DNA of 64,000 bases from Pseudomonas gingeri (GCF_013386115.1 NZ_JACAOR010000010.1:389644-453643), one strand, 5' to 3'. Numbered from the stretch's first letter, positions 43,897-53,924 are shown. A program made the numbers and translations. The notes: a model not told the origin generated them from the letters alone.

Positions 43897-45357
43897 TCAG
43901 CGTGCAGCGCCGCGAACCGGTGGGTGTTGCAGGATGACCTTCTTGCGCAGGTACGCTTCCAGGCCCTCGATGCCCGACTCGAAACCATGCCCGGAGGCCT
44001 TGATTCCGCCGAACGGGGTTTCAGTGCGCGAAAGCACCGTGGTATTGACGCCGACCATCCCGGCTTCCAGGGCATCGCTGACGTAGGTGGCATGATCCAG
44101 GGACTCGGTAAAGACAAAGGAGCCCAGGCCATAGGCAGTGTCATTGGCACGCACCAGCACTTCATCGCGATCACTGAACGTGGTGATGGGCATGATCGGG
44201 CCGAACGCCTCTTCCACCAGCACCCGGGCCGCATCCGGGACATTGGCCAGCACGCTCGGCGCGAAGAAGTAGCCGTCGCGTTCCAGGCGCTTGCCGCCGG
44301 CCAGCAGGTCGGCCCCGCGCTCCCGTGCGTCATCGATCAGTTGCTGCATCACCGCCAGCCGCCGGGCATTGGCCAGCGGCCCCATCTGCGTGCCGGCCTC
44401 GACACCGGGGCCGACCCGCAGGTCCCGGGCGAACGCCTGAACCGTGGCGGCAAAACGTTCGGCGATGCGCTCATGCACATAGAAACGGCTTGGCACATTG
44501 CAGACCTGTCCGGCATTGCGGAACTTGGCCGTGGCGCATAACGTGGCGACCGCCTCGACATCGACATCGTCGAACACGATCACCGGCGCGTTGCCGCCCA
44601 GCTCCATAGTGGTCACCAGATCGTTGTCCACCGCCAGATGCCCGAGCACCCGGCCGACCGGCAACGACCCCGTCAGGGACACCTTGCGGATCACTTTGCT
44701 GCTCAACAGTCGCGTGGAAATTTCCGCGGGGATACCCAGCAGCAGGTTCGCCACCCCCGCCGGCAACCCGGCCTGCTCCAGGCACTGGAAAATGATCACG
44801 GCCGTCGCCGCGGTTTCCTCGGAGGCCTTGATGATGACCGTGCAGCCGGCGGCCAACGCGCCACCCAGCTTGCGGGCCACGGTGGTCGCGGGAAAATTCC
44901 ACGGGGTAAACGCCGCCACCGCGCCGATCGCCTCGTTGACCACCAGCAGGCGACTGTTGGCCGCGCCGGGAATCACCCGACCGTAGGCGCGGCGGCCTTC
45001 CTCGGCATACCAGTCGAGCACGTCGGCGCTGACCTGGATCTCCATCCGTGCTTCAGCCAGCGGCTTGCCCTGCTCCAGGCTGAGGATCGTCGCCGCTTCT
45101 TCAGTGCGTTGGCGCAGCAGTCCGGCGGAGGTGCGCAGGATCTGGTAGCGCGCTTCGGCCGTCTTGCCGCGCCATCCGGGCAATGCCTCGTCCGCGGCGG
45201 CCAGGGCCGCGTCGATGTCGCCAAGCGAGGCGTGGCGGTAACGGCCCAGCACCTGTTCGGTGGCCGGGTCGAGCACCTGCTCGACGGTCTGCGCGCCGCC
45301 TTCGACCCAGCGTCCGGCAATGAATTGATAAATCTGCGGGTAACTCGCAATGCTCAT
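43897..45357 (-). CDS. NAD(P)-dependent aldehyde dehydrogenase (SSADH type)
   Basis: 486 residues. Catalytic Cys in NAGQVCNVPSRF, general base Glu in MELGGNAPV, oxyanion Asn in TPWNFP and the EEAFGPI motif. GabD-like length and sequence. In this operon it probably oxidises the aldehyde formed by the divergent Fe-alcohol dehydrogenase. It starts 16 bases past the MFS stop on the same strand. Confidence 0.94.
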   Translation of the reverse strand: MSIASYPQIYQFIAGRWVEGGAQTVEQVLDPATEQVLGRYRHASLGDIDAALAAADEALPGWRGKTAEARYQILRTSAGLLRQRTEEAATILSLEQGKPLAEARMEIQVSADVLDWYAEEGRRAYGRVIPGAANSRLLVVNEAIGAVAAFTPWNFPATTVARKLGGALAAGCTVIIKASEETAATAVIIFQCLEQAGLPAGVANLLLGIPAEISTRLLSSKVIRKVSLTGSLPVGRVLGHLAVDNDLVTTMELGGNAPVIVFDDVDVEAVATLCATAKFRNAGQVCNVPSRFYVHERIAERFAATVQAFARDLRVGPGVEAGTQMGPLANARRLAVMQQLIDDARERGADLLAGGKRLERDGYFFAPSVLANVPDAARVLVEEAFGPIMPITTFSDRDEVLVRANDTAYGLGSFVFTESLDHATYVSDALEAGMVGVNTTVLSRTETPFGGIKASGHGFESGIEGLEAYLRKKVILQHPPVRGAAR

Positions 45358-45373
45358 GAGGGACTCCAGTGCG

Positions 45374-46714
45374 TTAAACGGTCGGCATCGGGCGATTGGC
45401 GGTTTCGGATACCGTCAAGGCCACCAACAGGGAAAGAAAGGCCATGGCCATCAGGATCCAGGCCGGGGCATGGGGCACGCCGGTTACCGAGATCAGCCAG
45501 GTGGCCAGGTAGGGGGCGCTGCCGCCGGCGAGAATCGCCGAGAAGTTGTAGCCCAGGCTGAAGCCGCTGGAGCGCACCCGGGCCGGGAACATCTCGCAAT
45601 AGGCGGCCAGGATCACCCCCAGGTAAGCGGCTTCGATCTGACCGAGCACGATCTGCGAAAAGAACGCTGCGCCCACCGAACTCTGCATGAACAGGAACAA
45701 CGGCCAGGCCAGCAGCAGGTTGGCGACGCACACGCCAATCAGGATCGGGCGCCGACCGATGCGGTCGGTGATCTTGCCCCAGACCGGAATGGCCACCGCC
45801 GCCAGCAGCAGTGTCAACGTCGTCGACCAGGCCGCCAGCCCCGGACGCATGATGCCCTGGCGCTCGAAGTAGGTGGCCATGTAGGTGAACACCAGGTAGT
45901 AGGAGGCGAAGGACACCAGCGTCAGACCGAACACGGTGAACACCGCCCGAGGGTGGGAGACCAGCGCCGACAATGCCGGGATCTTCGCGACCGCGCCCTG
46001 CTCCTCCACGGACTCGAACTGTTTGGACTCCTCCATCCTGCTGCGCACGATCAGCGCGGCGATCCCCAGAGGCAGGGAGATCAGGAACGGAATCCGCCAC
46101 CCCCAGGACAGGATCTGCTCGTCACTGAGGCCCATGTGCATCAGGCCCACGCAGAGCGAACCCAGCATGGTACCGACCAGCGTGCCGACCTGGGTGGTGC
46201 TGGTGAGAAAGCCCCGCCGCCCATCCGGAGCCACTTCGGCCACGTAGGAGCCGGCACTGCCCAGTTCGCCGCCGGCCGACAGCCCCTGCACACAACGCAG
46301 AACGAACAGCAGCACTGGCGCGGCAATCCCGATACTGGCATAGACCGGCAACAACCCGATCAGCGTACTGGCGAACGCCATGCCGACCACTGCTACCGTC
46401 AGGGCCGGGCGGCGGCCATAACGGTCGCTGAGGTGTCCGATCAGAATCCCACCCAGGGGCCTGGCGACAAACGCCGCGCCAAACACGCCCAGGGTGTAGA
46501 GCAGCGCCGCGGTGGGATTCTGGGCAGGGAAGAAAACCGCTGCCAGGGTGGTCGCCAGGAAGGCATAGACGCTGAAATCGAAGTACTCGACCACCGTCCC
46601 GAATGCACCGGCCAATACCACCCGGCGAATGGACTGGCGAGTGGCGTCGCGCGCCGTTGCTGGTGAGGCTGGCGTGGAAGCCCCCGCCATCACCCCATTA
46701 TTGACTGTGTTCAT
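45374..46714 (-). CDS. MFS metabolite:proton symporter
   Basis: 446 residues, twelve membrane helices. The subfamily signature is VVEYFDFSVYAFLATTL and GGILIGHLSDRYGRRPAL, as in ProP/ShiA-like metabolite:H+ symporters; conserved RCVQGLSAGGELG in the fourth helix region. It is an importer, likely for an organic acid or related substrate of the operon in which it sits. Start at ATG with GAGAG upstream. Confidence 0.92.
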   Translation of the reverse strand: MNTVNNGVMAGASTPASPATARDATRQSIRRVVLAGAFGTVVEYFDFSVYAFLATTLAAVFFPAQNPTAALLYTLGVFGAAFVARPLGGILIGHLSDRYGRRPALTVAVVGMAFASTLIGLLPVYASIGIAAPVLLFVLRCVQGLSAGGELGSAGSYVAEVAPDGRRGFLTSTTQVGTLVGTMLGSLCVGLMHMGLSDEQILSWGWRIPFLISLPLGIAALIVRSRMEESKQFESVEEQGAVAKIPALSALVSHPRAVFTVFGLTLVSFASYYLVFTYMATYFERQGIMRPGLAAWSTTLTLLLAAVAIPVWGKITDRIGRRPILIGVCVANLLLAWPLFLFMQSSVGAAFFSQIVLGQIEAAYLGVILAAYCEMFPARVRSSGFSLGYNFSAILAGGSAPYLATWLISVTGVPHAPAWILMAMAFLSLLVALTVSETANRPMPTV

Positions 46715-46756
46715 AAGAAAGCTCTCGTGTTGTTGTTTTTATTGAATTTCGCGGTC

Positions 46757-47938
46757 TCAGACCACTTCGAACAAACCGGCTGCGCCCATCCCTCCGCCGA
46801 TGCACATCGTCACCACCACCCAACGCGCGCGCCGTCGTCGTCCTTCGATCAGCACGTGGCCGGCCAGGCGCGATCCCGACATGCCGTAGGGGTGACCGAG
46901 GGCGACCGCGCCGCCATTGACGTTCAGGCGCTCGTCGTCGATCCCCAGCCGCTCCTGGCAATACAGCGCCTGCACGGCAAAGGCTTCGTTGAGTTCCCAG
47001 AGATCGATATCGTCGACACGCAGGCCGTGCCGGGCCAACAGGCGCGGCACCGCCAGGACCGGGCCGATGCCCATTTCATCCGGCTCGCAACCGGCTACGG
47101 CAAAGCCGCGGAAATAGCCCAACGGCTGCAGGTTGGCGCGTTCGGCCCGACGGGCATCCATCAGTACGCAGGCCGACGCACCATCGGACAACTGGCTGGA
47201 GTTGCCGGCAGTGACGCAGCCGCCCTCGATCACCGGCTTGAGACCAGCCAGCGCCTCGACGGTGGTCCCGGGGCGGATACCCTCGTCCTCGCTCAGGCGA
47301 CAGGCTTCGCCACGTACCTGGCCGGTCTCCTTGTCGCGCACCTGACGCCACACCTCCATCGGCGCGATTTCCGTGGCGAACCGGCCTTCGAGTCGGGCCC
47401 GCTCGCTGCGCTGCTGGCTGCGCGCGGCAAAGACATCCTGGCGCTCCCGGGAAATGCCGTAGCGCCCGGCGACCACCTCGGCGGTCTCGATCATGTTCAG
47501 GTAGATCGAGGGACGCCGGGCCAGCAGCCAGGGATCCTGCGCCATGAAATGGTTCATGTGTTCGTTCTGCACGCAGGAAATGCTGTCCAGGCCACCGGCG
47601 ATCACCGTTTGCGCGTCACCGCAGGCAATCATCTGCGCCCCCATGGCGATGCTCTGCAACCCGGAGGAGCACAAGCGATTGATCGTCACACCGGGCACCG
47701 ACACGGGCAACCCGGCACGCAAGGCCACCTGCCGGGCGATATTCTCGCCGGCGGTGCCTTCGGGGCGACCGCAGCCCATCAGCACATCGTCGATCTCGCC
47801 GGCCTGCAGACCGGAGCGTGCCAGCGCATGCTCCACTGCGTGCCCGCCCAGCGTTGCCGCGTAGGTGGCGTTCAAGGCGCCCCGATAGGCCTTGCCAATG
47901 GGGGTGCGAGCGGTGGAAAGCACCACGACCTCGTTCAT
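46757..47938 (-). CDS. Acetyl-CoA C-acyltransferase (thiolase)
   Basis: 393 residues, a complete degradative thiolase. Acyl-acceptor Cys in NRLCSSGLQS, His in GHPYGMSG, and second Cys in TMCIGGGMGAAGLF. It cleaves a 3-oxoacyl-CoA with CoA to acetyl-CoA and a shorter acyl-CoA. Its ATG overlaps the stop of the FadB-like gene by four bases, so the two are translationally coupled, as in beta-oxidation complexes. Confidence 0.95.
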   Translation of the reverse strand: MNEVVVLSTARTPIGKAYRGALNATYAATLGGHAVEHALARSGLQAGEIDDVLMGCGRPEGTAGENIARQVALRAGLPVSVPGVTINRLCSSGLQSIAMGAQMIACGDAQTVIAGGLDSISCVQNEHMNHFMAQDPWLLARRPSIYLNMIETAEVVAGRYGISRERQDVFAARSQQRSERARLEGRFATEIAPMEVWRQVRDKETGQVRGEACRLSEDEGIRPGTTVEALAGLKPVIEGGCVTAGNSSQLSDGASACVLMDARRAERANLQPLGYFRGFAVAGCEPDEMGIGPVLAVPRLLARHGLRVDDIDLWELNEAFAVQALYCQERLGIDDERLNVNGGAVALGHPYGMSGSRLAGHVLIEGRRRRARWVVVTMCIGGGMGAAGLFEVV

Positions 47939-50016
47939 GGACGTCCCTCCCCCTCATGGCTCGACAGCCTGCCGCCATGCGCCATCACATCGCACAGCAG
48001 CCGCGGCGGCGCCCAGAACCGCGCATCACTTTCGCCCGCGCGGAGGGTCAGGCGCTCGATCAGCGCCGCCAGTCCGGCCCGGTCGGCCTGGAACAACGGC
48101 CCGCCCTGCGCACGGGGGAAGCCGTAGCCATTGAGAAACACCGCGTCGATATCCGAGCCTCGCTGGGCAACCCCCTCTTCGAGCAGGCGGATACCCTCGA
48201 CACTCAGCGCATCCAGGCAGCGACTGACGATCTCCTCGTCGCTGAACGTGCGGGCCACCACGCCCCGCTCACGCCGATAGTCCTCGATCAATGTCTGTAT
48301 CAGCGGGTCCTCCACGGCTTGCCGGCTGCCTTGCGGATAGGCGTAGATGCCGGTGCCACCCTTCAGGCCGAGGCGCCCCAGTTCACTGACGCGGTCGAGC
48401 CAACCGGACCAGCGCTGATCCGGATAATCGCGGTATTGCCGCTGACGAATGTCGTAGCCGACATCCAGACCCGCCAGGTCGGCGACCCGCAGCGGCCCCA
48501 TGGCGAATCCCCAGTCCTGCAGCGCGCGGTCCACTTGCATCGGCGAGGCTCCCTCTTCCACCAGTAGCGAGGCCTGGCGCAAATACTGGTGCCACATGCG
48601 ATTGCCGATAAAGCCGTCAGCACTGCGCGCCACGACCCCGATCTTGCCGAGGGTCCTGGCCAGGTCCAGCGCCGTGACCAGCACCTCATCGCGGGTCGCG
48701 CGACCGCGCACGATTTCCAGCAGGCGCATCACCGGGGCCGGACTGAAGAAATGCAGGCCCAGCACTTGCCCGGGACGGCTGGTGAACCCGGCGATACGGT
48801 CGATATCCAGGGTCGAGGTATTGCTCGCCAGCAAGGCCTGCGGCTTCATGACCCGATCCAGGGTGGCGAATACCGTCCGCTTGACGGCCAGGTCCTCGAA
48901 CACTGCCTCGATCACCAGATCGGCATCGGCGATGGCCTCGAAGCTGTCATGTGGTGCGATCCGTCGGATCAACTGCTGCGCGGCGTCGACACTCAGGCGC
49001 CCCTTGTCCACTTGCGCCTTGTAGTTCTGCCGGATCCCGGCAAGCCCACGGGTCAGCGAGTCCGGATTGACATCGAGCAGGCCGACGCTGAATCCGGCAT
49101 TGGCAAAGCACATGGCGATCCCGCTCCCCATGGTACCGGCGCCGACCACGGCGATCTTGTGCAGGGCCAGCGGGCGGGTTCCGGCGGCCAGCCCGGAGAG
49201 TGTGCCGGCGCGACGCTCGGCGAAAAAAGCATGGCGCAGGGCCGCCGACTCGGCACTGCTTTCCAGGGCGGCGAACGTTGTGCGTTCCAGCTCCATCGCA
49301 GCCTCGAACGGCTGCCGCACGGACGCCTCGACGCATTGCCGCAAGGCCTGCGCGGCATGGCTGGCGACGCGTCCGGGGAGTGCCGGCAACGCCTGTTCGA
49401 CAACCTCCCGTTGGCAACTGCGACGCACACCCTGGCCGCCGTCGAGCAAGGCAACAAACCAGCGCAGTGCCCGCGCGGCGAACTCACCGTCGAGCACCTC
49501 ATCCACCAGCCCGAGCTGCGCCGCTCGTTCGGCGTCGATCGGCTGGCCGCCGAGCATCATCTCGTAGGCCGGCTGCAGGCCGATCAGCCGGGGCAGGCGC
49601 TGGGTACCACCAGCCCCGGGAATCAGCCCCAGGTGAATTTCCGGCAGCCCCAGGCGCGAGCGACGGCTGGCGACGCGCCAGTGACACCCCAGGGCCAACT
49701 CCAGGCCGCCGCCCAATGCATGCCCGTCGATGGCGGCCAGGATCGGCAGGCGAGCGTTCTCGATCTGTCCGATCAGGGCCCCCAGGGACGGGTCGGCGTG
49801 ACTGGCGGGCGAGCCGAATTCGGCGATGTCCGCTCCCGCCGAAAAAGCCCGCCCTCCCGCGCCCATCAGGATGATGCCGCGTACGGCCGGGTCGGCCAGG
49901 CAACGCTCCAGGCGCTCGGCCAGGGAACGACGCAAGGCGTGGCTCAAGGCGTTCACCGGAGGATTGTCCAGTGTCAGCAACGCAATCCCTGCGTGTACTT
50001 CATAAAGTGTGGTCAT
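47935..50016 (-). CDS. FadB-like enoyl-CoA hydratase/3-hydroxyacyl-CoA dehydrogenase
   Basis: 693 residues from the ATG at 50016; the longer frame upstream is not conserved-looking. The N-terminal hydratase half has an intact site: ALGGGLELALGC and LGLPEIHLGLIPGAGG supply the two Glu residues. The C-terminal dehydrogenase half has the NAD motif VVGAGTMGSGIA, then HFFSPAPVMRLLEIV. It lacks the extra length of E. coli FadB (729). It hydrates an enoyl-CoA and oxidises the 3-hydroxyacyl-CoA for the coupled thiolase. Confidence 0.94.
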   Translation of the reverse strand: MTTLYEVHAGIALLTLDNPPVNALSHALRRSLAERLERCLADPAVRGIILMGAGGRAFSAGADIAEFGSPASHADPSLGALIGQIENARLPILAAIDGHALGGGLELALGCHWRVASRRSRLGLPEIHLGLIPGAGGTQRLPRLIGLQPAYEMMLGGQPIDAERAAQLGLVDEVLDGEFAARALRWFVALLDGGQGVRRSCQREVVEQALPALPGRVASHAAQALRQCVEASVRQPFEAAMELERTTFAALESSAESAALRHAFFAERRAGTLSGLAAGTRPLALHKIAVVGAGTMGSGIAMCFANAGFSVGLLDVNPDSLTRGLAGIRQNYKAQVDKGRLSVDAAQQLIRRIAPHDSFEAIADADLVIEAVFEDLAVKRTVFATLDRVMKPQALLASNTSTLDIDRIAGFTSRPGQVLGLHFFSPAPVMRLLEIVRGRATRDEVLVTALDLARTLGKIGVVARSADGFIGNRMWHQYLRQASLLVEEGASPMQVDRALQDWGFAMGPLRVADLAGLDVGYDIRQRQYRDYPDQRWSGWLDRVSELGRLGLKGGTGIYAYPQGSRQAVEDPLIQTLIEDYRRERGVVARTFSDEEIVSRCLDALSVEGIRLLEEGVAQRGSDIDAVFLNGYGFPRAQGGPLFQADRAGLAALIERLTLRAGESDARFWAPPRLLCDVMAHGGRLSSHEGEGRP

Positions 50017-50050
50017 GGCAGGCAAGTCCCGAAAGAGTGAAGCGGCAAGG

Positions 50051-50839
50051 TCAGCCGATACGGCGAACAATCGCCTCGACCCGTTCGCGGTGGTCGTCGG
50101 TGGCATGGGCCAGCGCCTGGAACGCTGCCGACATTTCCAGAATGGTTTCCAGCCGCGCGTGGGCCGACTCGCGCATCAGCCGCTTGGCCATGCGCAACGC
50201 GTGACCGGGATTGACGGCGATGCGCGCAGCCAACGCCCAGGCTTCATCCAGCAGCGTCTCGTGCCCGACCACCCGGGAGACCAGGCCGAAGCCCAGGGCC
50301 GTGGGGGCATCGATCGTGTCGCCGGTGAAGGTCATTTCCGCGGCCCGGGCGACGCCGATCACCCTCTGCAGCAACCAGGCCCCGCCGTCACCGGGAATGA
50401 TCCCGACCTTGACGAAACTCTCGGCGAAGGTCGCCTTTTCACTGGCGATACGCAGGTCGCACATGCACGCCAGGTCCAGTCCGGCGCCAATGGCCGGACC
50501 GTTGATCGCGGCAATGACCGGCACCTCCAGGCGATGCAGGGCCATGGTCACCCGATGGATGCCTTCCTGGTAGCGGTAGCGCTCTTCAATGGGCTCGGCG
50601 CTGCGGTCGAGGGCACGCCGGTGCATCAGTTTCACATCGCCGCCGGCGCAGAACGCCTTGCCGGCACCGGTCAGTATCGCGACACGAATTCCCCGATCCC
50701 TCTGGATCCGCGCGCAGGCCTGCTCGATGGCGTCGAACTCCCTGGCGGTGCTCAGGGCATTGCGGGTATCCGGTGAGTTCAGGGTCAGCAGGACAATGCC
50801 GTCGCGCTCGACGGCAGTGACAAAGGGAACGTCAGTCAT
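50051..50839 (-). CDS. Crotonase-family enzyme with changed catalytic residues
   Basis: 262 residues from the ATG at 50839. Oxyanion-hole segments GKAFCAGGD and GPAIGAGLDLACMCD are normal. The first catalytic Glu of enoyl-CoA hydratase is Asp (GLDLA), and the second aligns with Phe in AESFVKVGIIPGDGG. It may thus be an isomerase, hydrolase or ring-opening enzyme rather than a hydratase. It overlaps the other crotonase gene by eight bases and precedes the FadB-like gene by 34. Confidence 0.9.
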   Translation of the reverse strand: MTDVPFVTAVERDGIVLLTLNSPDTRNALSTAREFDAIEQACARIQRDRGIRVAILTGAGKAFCAGGDVKLMHRRALDRSAEPIEERYRYQEGIHRVTMALHRLEVPVIAAINGPAIGAGLDLACMCDLRIASEKATFAESFVKVGIIPGDGGAWLLQRVIGVARAAEMTFTGDTIDAPTALGFGLVSRVVGHETLLDEAWALAARIAVNPGHALRMAKRLMRESAHARLETILEMSAAFQALAHATDDHRERVEAIVRRIG

Positions 50840-51656
50840 GGGTGTCTCCAGAAAACCGGGGCAAGCGTTTCTCGCGAAATGCCTGCAATCCTTCTTGATG
50901 ATCGGCACTGCGCCGTGCCACGTCGAGATCCTGCTGGCTGCTGCGGACCGACTCGAGCAATGTCTGTTCATGGGCGGCCCAGGCCTGGCGCTTGATCACC
51001 GCCAGGGAACGTGGCGAGCAACGCTCCACCAGTGCCTGCAGATAGTCTTCGACATGGGCGTTGAAACCCTCGCCATCGACCACGTGATTGACCAACCCCA
51101 TCTGCTGGGCTTCGGCTGCCTCGACCAGGCGACCGGACAACAACAGATCGTTGCTCGCCCCCGGCCCGACCAGACGGGGCAACCACCAGGCAATGCCGTA
51201 CTCGGCGACCAGGCCGACCCGGCTGTAGGTAAAGCCCAATCGCGCGCCCGCCGAGGCGATGCGGATGTCGCAGAACGCCGCCAGGACCAGCCCGACGCCC
51301 ACGGCCGCGCCGTTGATCGCCGCGATGATCGGCTTGCGGGCCTGGATCAGGTAGCCGAAGCGAAAGGCCTCCAGGCTATGCGGCTGCGGGGTGTAAGGCA
51401 GTGCCGTCGACAGCCCCGGCGCCACGCTCAGGTCAGCTCCGGAACAGAAGCCTTCGCCCATGCCGCTGATGCAGATCACGCGACACTCCGGATCGTGCTC
51501 GGCACGGCTCACGCAGGCACGCAGTTCGGCGTCCATGTCCGCGCTCAGCGCATTGCGCCGGGCCGGACGGTTGAGAGTGATCCAGGCCACGTGGCGGTCC
51601 AGCAGATACAGGACCGCGGGGCTGCTGTCCGGGGCAAATGCGGCGTCATTGGCCAT
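50832..51656 (-). CDS. Second crotonase-family enzyme, no catalytic Glu pair
   Basis: 274 residues. Oxyanion-hole segments GEGFCSGADL and GAAVGVGLVLAAFCD. The residues matching the two hydratase glutamates are Val (GLVLA) and, in LGFTYSRVGLVAEYG, a non-acidic residue, while AEYGIAWWLPRLVG forms the pocket. This variant is seen in many uncharacterised crotonases. Together with its neighbour it gives the operon two non-FadB crotonases, suggesting a special step such as ring cleavage or isomerisation. It overlaps the CoA transferase gene by 11 bases. Confidence 0.9.
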   Translation of the reverse strand: MANDAAFAPDSSPAVLYLLDRHVAWITLNRPARRNALSADMDAELRACVSRAEHDPECRVICISGMGEGFCSGADLSVAPGLSTALPYTPQPHSLEAFRFGYLIQARKPIIAAINGAAVGVGLVLAAFCDIRIASAGARLGFTYSRVGLVAEYGIAWWLPRLVGPGASNDLLLSGRLVEAAEAQQMGLVNHVVDGEGFNAHVEDYLQALVERCSPRSLAVIKRQAWAAHEQTLLESVRSSQQDLDVARRSADHQEGLQAFREKRLPRFSGDTHD

Positions 51657-52872
51657 GGCGCTTCCTCTCGGCTAGGAGCACGCCACGATCGAGCATCTGA
51701 TCGATCTGCGTATCCGAATAGGCTGCCTCGCCGAGAATCTCCCGGGCATGCTGGTTGTATTGCGGCGGCGCGCTATGCACCTGGCCCGGAGTGCGAGACA
51801 GCTTGATCGGAATACCGGTGCTCTGGTACTCACCCAACTGCACCACCATCTGACGATGCAGGGTGTGAGGATGGGTCAGGGCCTGATCCACCGATTGCAC
51901 GGCGCCAGCGCCCACACCCACGGCCATCAGCTTCTGGCAGATGTCCACGCCTTCGAAATTCGCCAGCTGCGCCTCCATGGCATCGGTCAGCACCCGACGG
52001 TTGACGATGCGCCTGGCATTGCTGGAGAACCGCTCGTCCTCGGCCAGTTCCGGCAGTTCCAGCACCGCGCACATGCGCTTGAACTGGTTGTCGTTACCCA
52101 CCGTGATCAGCACCGGCTGGGTCTTGGTGTTGAACAGGCTGTAGGGGGAAATGCTCGGATGCTCGTTACCGGTGAGCCCAGGCACCTTGCCGGACATGAA
52201 CCAGTTGGGAGCGTGGGGATGCAGCAGGCTGATGGCCGTGTCATAGAGTGTCAGGTCGACATGCTGGCCACGTCCGGAGCGATCACGCTCGTACAGCGCC
52301 AGCAGGATGCCGATGACCGCGTTGCTGGCGGTGGACATGTCGATCACGGGGATGCCCAGGCGCAGCGGACCGCTCTGCGGCGTGCCGTTGGTCGATACCA
52401 GTCCCGACCATGCCTGCGCCATCAGGTCATACCCCGGCTGGCCGCCGAACGGTCCGTCCTTGCCGAAACCGGTGACGCTGGCGTGAATCAGTCGCTCGAA
52501 GCGCCGGGACAGCACGTCATGGCCAATGCCCCACTTCTCCAGCGTCCCGGGCTTGAAGTTCTCGATCAGGATATCCGCGCCTTCCAGCAGGCGCATCAGC
52601 ACCTCGCGCCCCTCTTCCAGGGACAGGTCCAGGGCCAGGGTGCGCTTGTTGCGATTGACGTTTAGGAAGTAGGCCGAGGCATCGCCCCGGAAGGGAGGCC
52701 CCCACTCACGGGTCTCGTCACCCTGCGGCGGTTCGACCTTGATCACATCGGCGCCATGGTCAGCGAGAATCTGCGCCGCCAGCGGTCCTCCCAGCACCCT
52801 GGACAAATCGATCACACGTACGCCCTTGAGCGCACCGGAGGTCGACACTGACGGTCGGGATGAGGTGCCCAT
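51646..52872 (-). CDS. Family III (CaiB/BaiF) CoA transferase
   Basis: 408 residues from the ATG at 52872, with GGAGA eight bases upstream. Motifs: VIDLSRVLGGPLAAQILADHGADVIKVEPP, ENFKPG, the nucleophile Asp in QPGYDLMAQAWSGL, and GRGQHVDLTLYD. It transfers CoA from a donor such as succinyl-CoA or acetyl-CoA to a carboxylic acid, the activation step. It is the first gene of the eight-gene catabolic operon; a predicted IclR-type operator lies about 100 bases upstream. Confidence 0.93.
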   Translation of the reverse strand: MGTSSRPSVSTSGALKGVRVIDLSRVLGGPLAAQILADHGADVIKVEPPQGDETREWGPPFRGDASAYFLNVNRNKRTLALDLSLEEGREVLMRLLEGADILIENFKPGTLEKWGIGHDVLSRRFERLIHASVTGFGKDGPFGGQPGYDLMAQAWSGLVSTNGTPQSGPLRLGIPVIDMSTASNAVIGILLALYERDRSGRGQHVDLTLYDTAISLLHPHAPNWFMSGKVPGLTGNEHPSISPYSLFNTKTQPVLITVGNDNQFKRMCAVLELPELAEDERFSSNARRIVNRRVLTDAMEAQLANFEGVDICQKLMAVGVGAGAVQSVDQALTHPHTLHRQMVVQLGEYQSTGIPIKLSRTPGQVHSAPPQYNQHAREILGEAAYSDTQIDQMLDRGVLLAERKRHGQ

Positions 52873-52970
52873 AAAACGATCTCCATAACGGTTTCTTGTT
52901 TTCACCGCGCCACAAGGGCCGCGGGTCATGTCAACCGATTATGTGCAAGCACTCGCCGGGCAGCGACGGC

Positions 52971-52993
52971 CCAATCCCACACAGTGGAATTGG
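52971..52993. promoter_or_regulatory. Predicted IclR operator upstream of the CoA transferase operon
   Basis: A 23-bp near-perfect palindrome, CCAATCCCAC-ACA-GTGGAATTGG, with one mismatch pair in 10-bp arms. It is 21 of 23 bases identical to the site at 53925. A possible -10 sequence CATAAT lies 28 bases downstream towards the operon (52943-52938, minus strand), placing the site near -50, where an activator would sit. Confidence 0.7.
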
Positions 52994-53053
52994 CCGGATC
53001 CAGCCGCGGCGAAACGTCAGCGTCACGCCCCGTCACCCTGGGGCGCCAACCCT

Positions 53054-53854
53054 CTACGACAGGTCCTCCAGCGAGCGCACCTGCGCCAGTTGCTCACGGA
53101 TTTTTTGCAACAGGCCTTCAAGCAACGGGGTCAGTTCACTTTCGATTTGCCCGGCGGTGAAGTCCTGGCTAGCGAAGCTGATGTTGAAGACATAGGGGGG
53201 TTGGTCCTCAAGATCCAGGGGCAAGGCGATGGAGGTGATGCCGGCCTGCCATGATGCCTGGCAGACACCCCGGTTGTGCACGGCCTTGCGCGCGTTGGCT
53301 ATCGCGGCACGCACCTGCTTCCAGTTCTTCGGATGCCGGGGCTTGAGTCGATCCAGGAGCGCTTCCAGCGCCGGCCCGGACAATGTCGACAGATAGGCCT
53401 GCCCCAACGACGTGATTTCGATGGGCACCCGCGAGCCGCTGGTGACGTGGCGGAACAAGCCGCTGCGGTTCTTGCGCACGGACTCCAGATAGACCATATC
53501 CGTCTGGTCAGCGACGGCCAGGCCGACATTGATCTTGTGGCCCTCGGCAATCTCGCGCATCAGCGGCTGCGCCAGCTTGAGGATCTCCGATTCCAGGCGC
53601 AGGGCATGGGCCAGGCTCAACAACGGCGGACCGAGGCGATAGGTGCCACGCTGCAGTTCGTATTGCAGGAAGCCGTTTTCCACCAGCGTCTGGGTCAGGC
53701 GACTGATGGTCGAGCGCGGCAGGCCGGTCAACTCAACCAGTTCGGCATTGCCCAGCGCCGCCACGCCGGGCCGGAAGGCCCGCAGGATCAGCAGCGCGCG
53801 TTCGACCGAGCGGTTGGAGGGCGAACTGCGCGACTCGGTGGGTTTTCTCGGCAT
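53054..53854 (-). CDS. IclR-family transcriptional regulator
   Basis: 266 residues from the ATG at 53854. N-terminal winged helix: NAELVELTGLPRSTISRLTQTL, then a linker helix and the IclR effector domain (PIEITSLGQAYLSTL, GVCQASWQAGITSIALPL). It lies between the CoA transferase operon and the divergent Fe-alcohol dehydrogenase, with a palindrome on each side of it, and is the probable regulator of both. An upstream in-frame extension to 53914 is unlikely because it crosses the promoter. Confidence 0.92.
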   Translation of the reverse strand: MPRKPTESRSSPSNRSVERALLILRAFRPGVAALGNAELVELTGLPRSTISRLTQTLVENGFLQYELQRGTYRLGPPLLSLAHALRLESEILKLAQPLMREIAEGHKINVGLAVADQTDMVYLESVRKNRSGLFRHVTSGSRVPIEITSLGQAYLSTLSGPALEALLDRLKPRHPKNWKQVRAAIANARKAVHNRGVCQASWQAGITSIALPLDLEDQPPYVFNISFASQDFTAGQIESELTPLLEGLLQKIREQLAQVRSLEDLS

Positions 53855-53924
53855 CGGGAGACTCCTGGGTAGAAATAATGGCAAACACACAACGGTTACA
53901 GATAGCAGACGCAACGCGCCCCAA

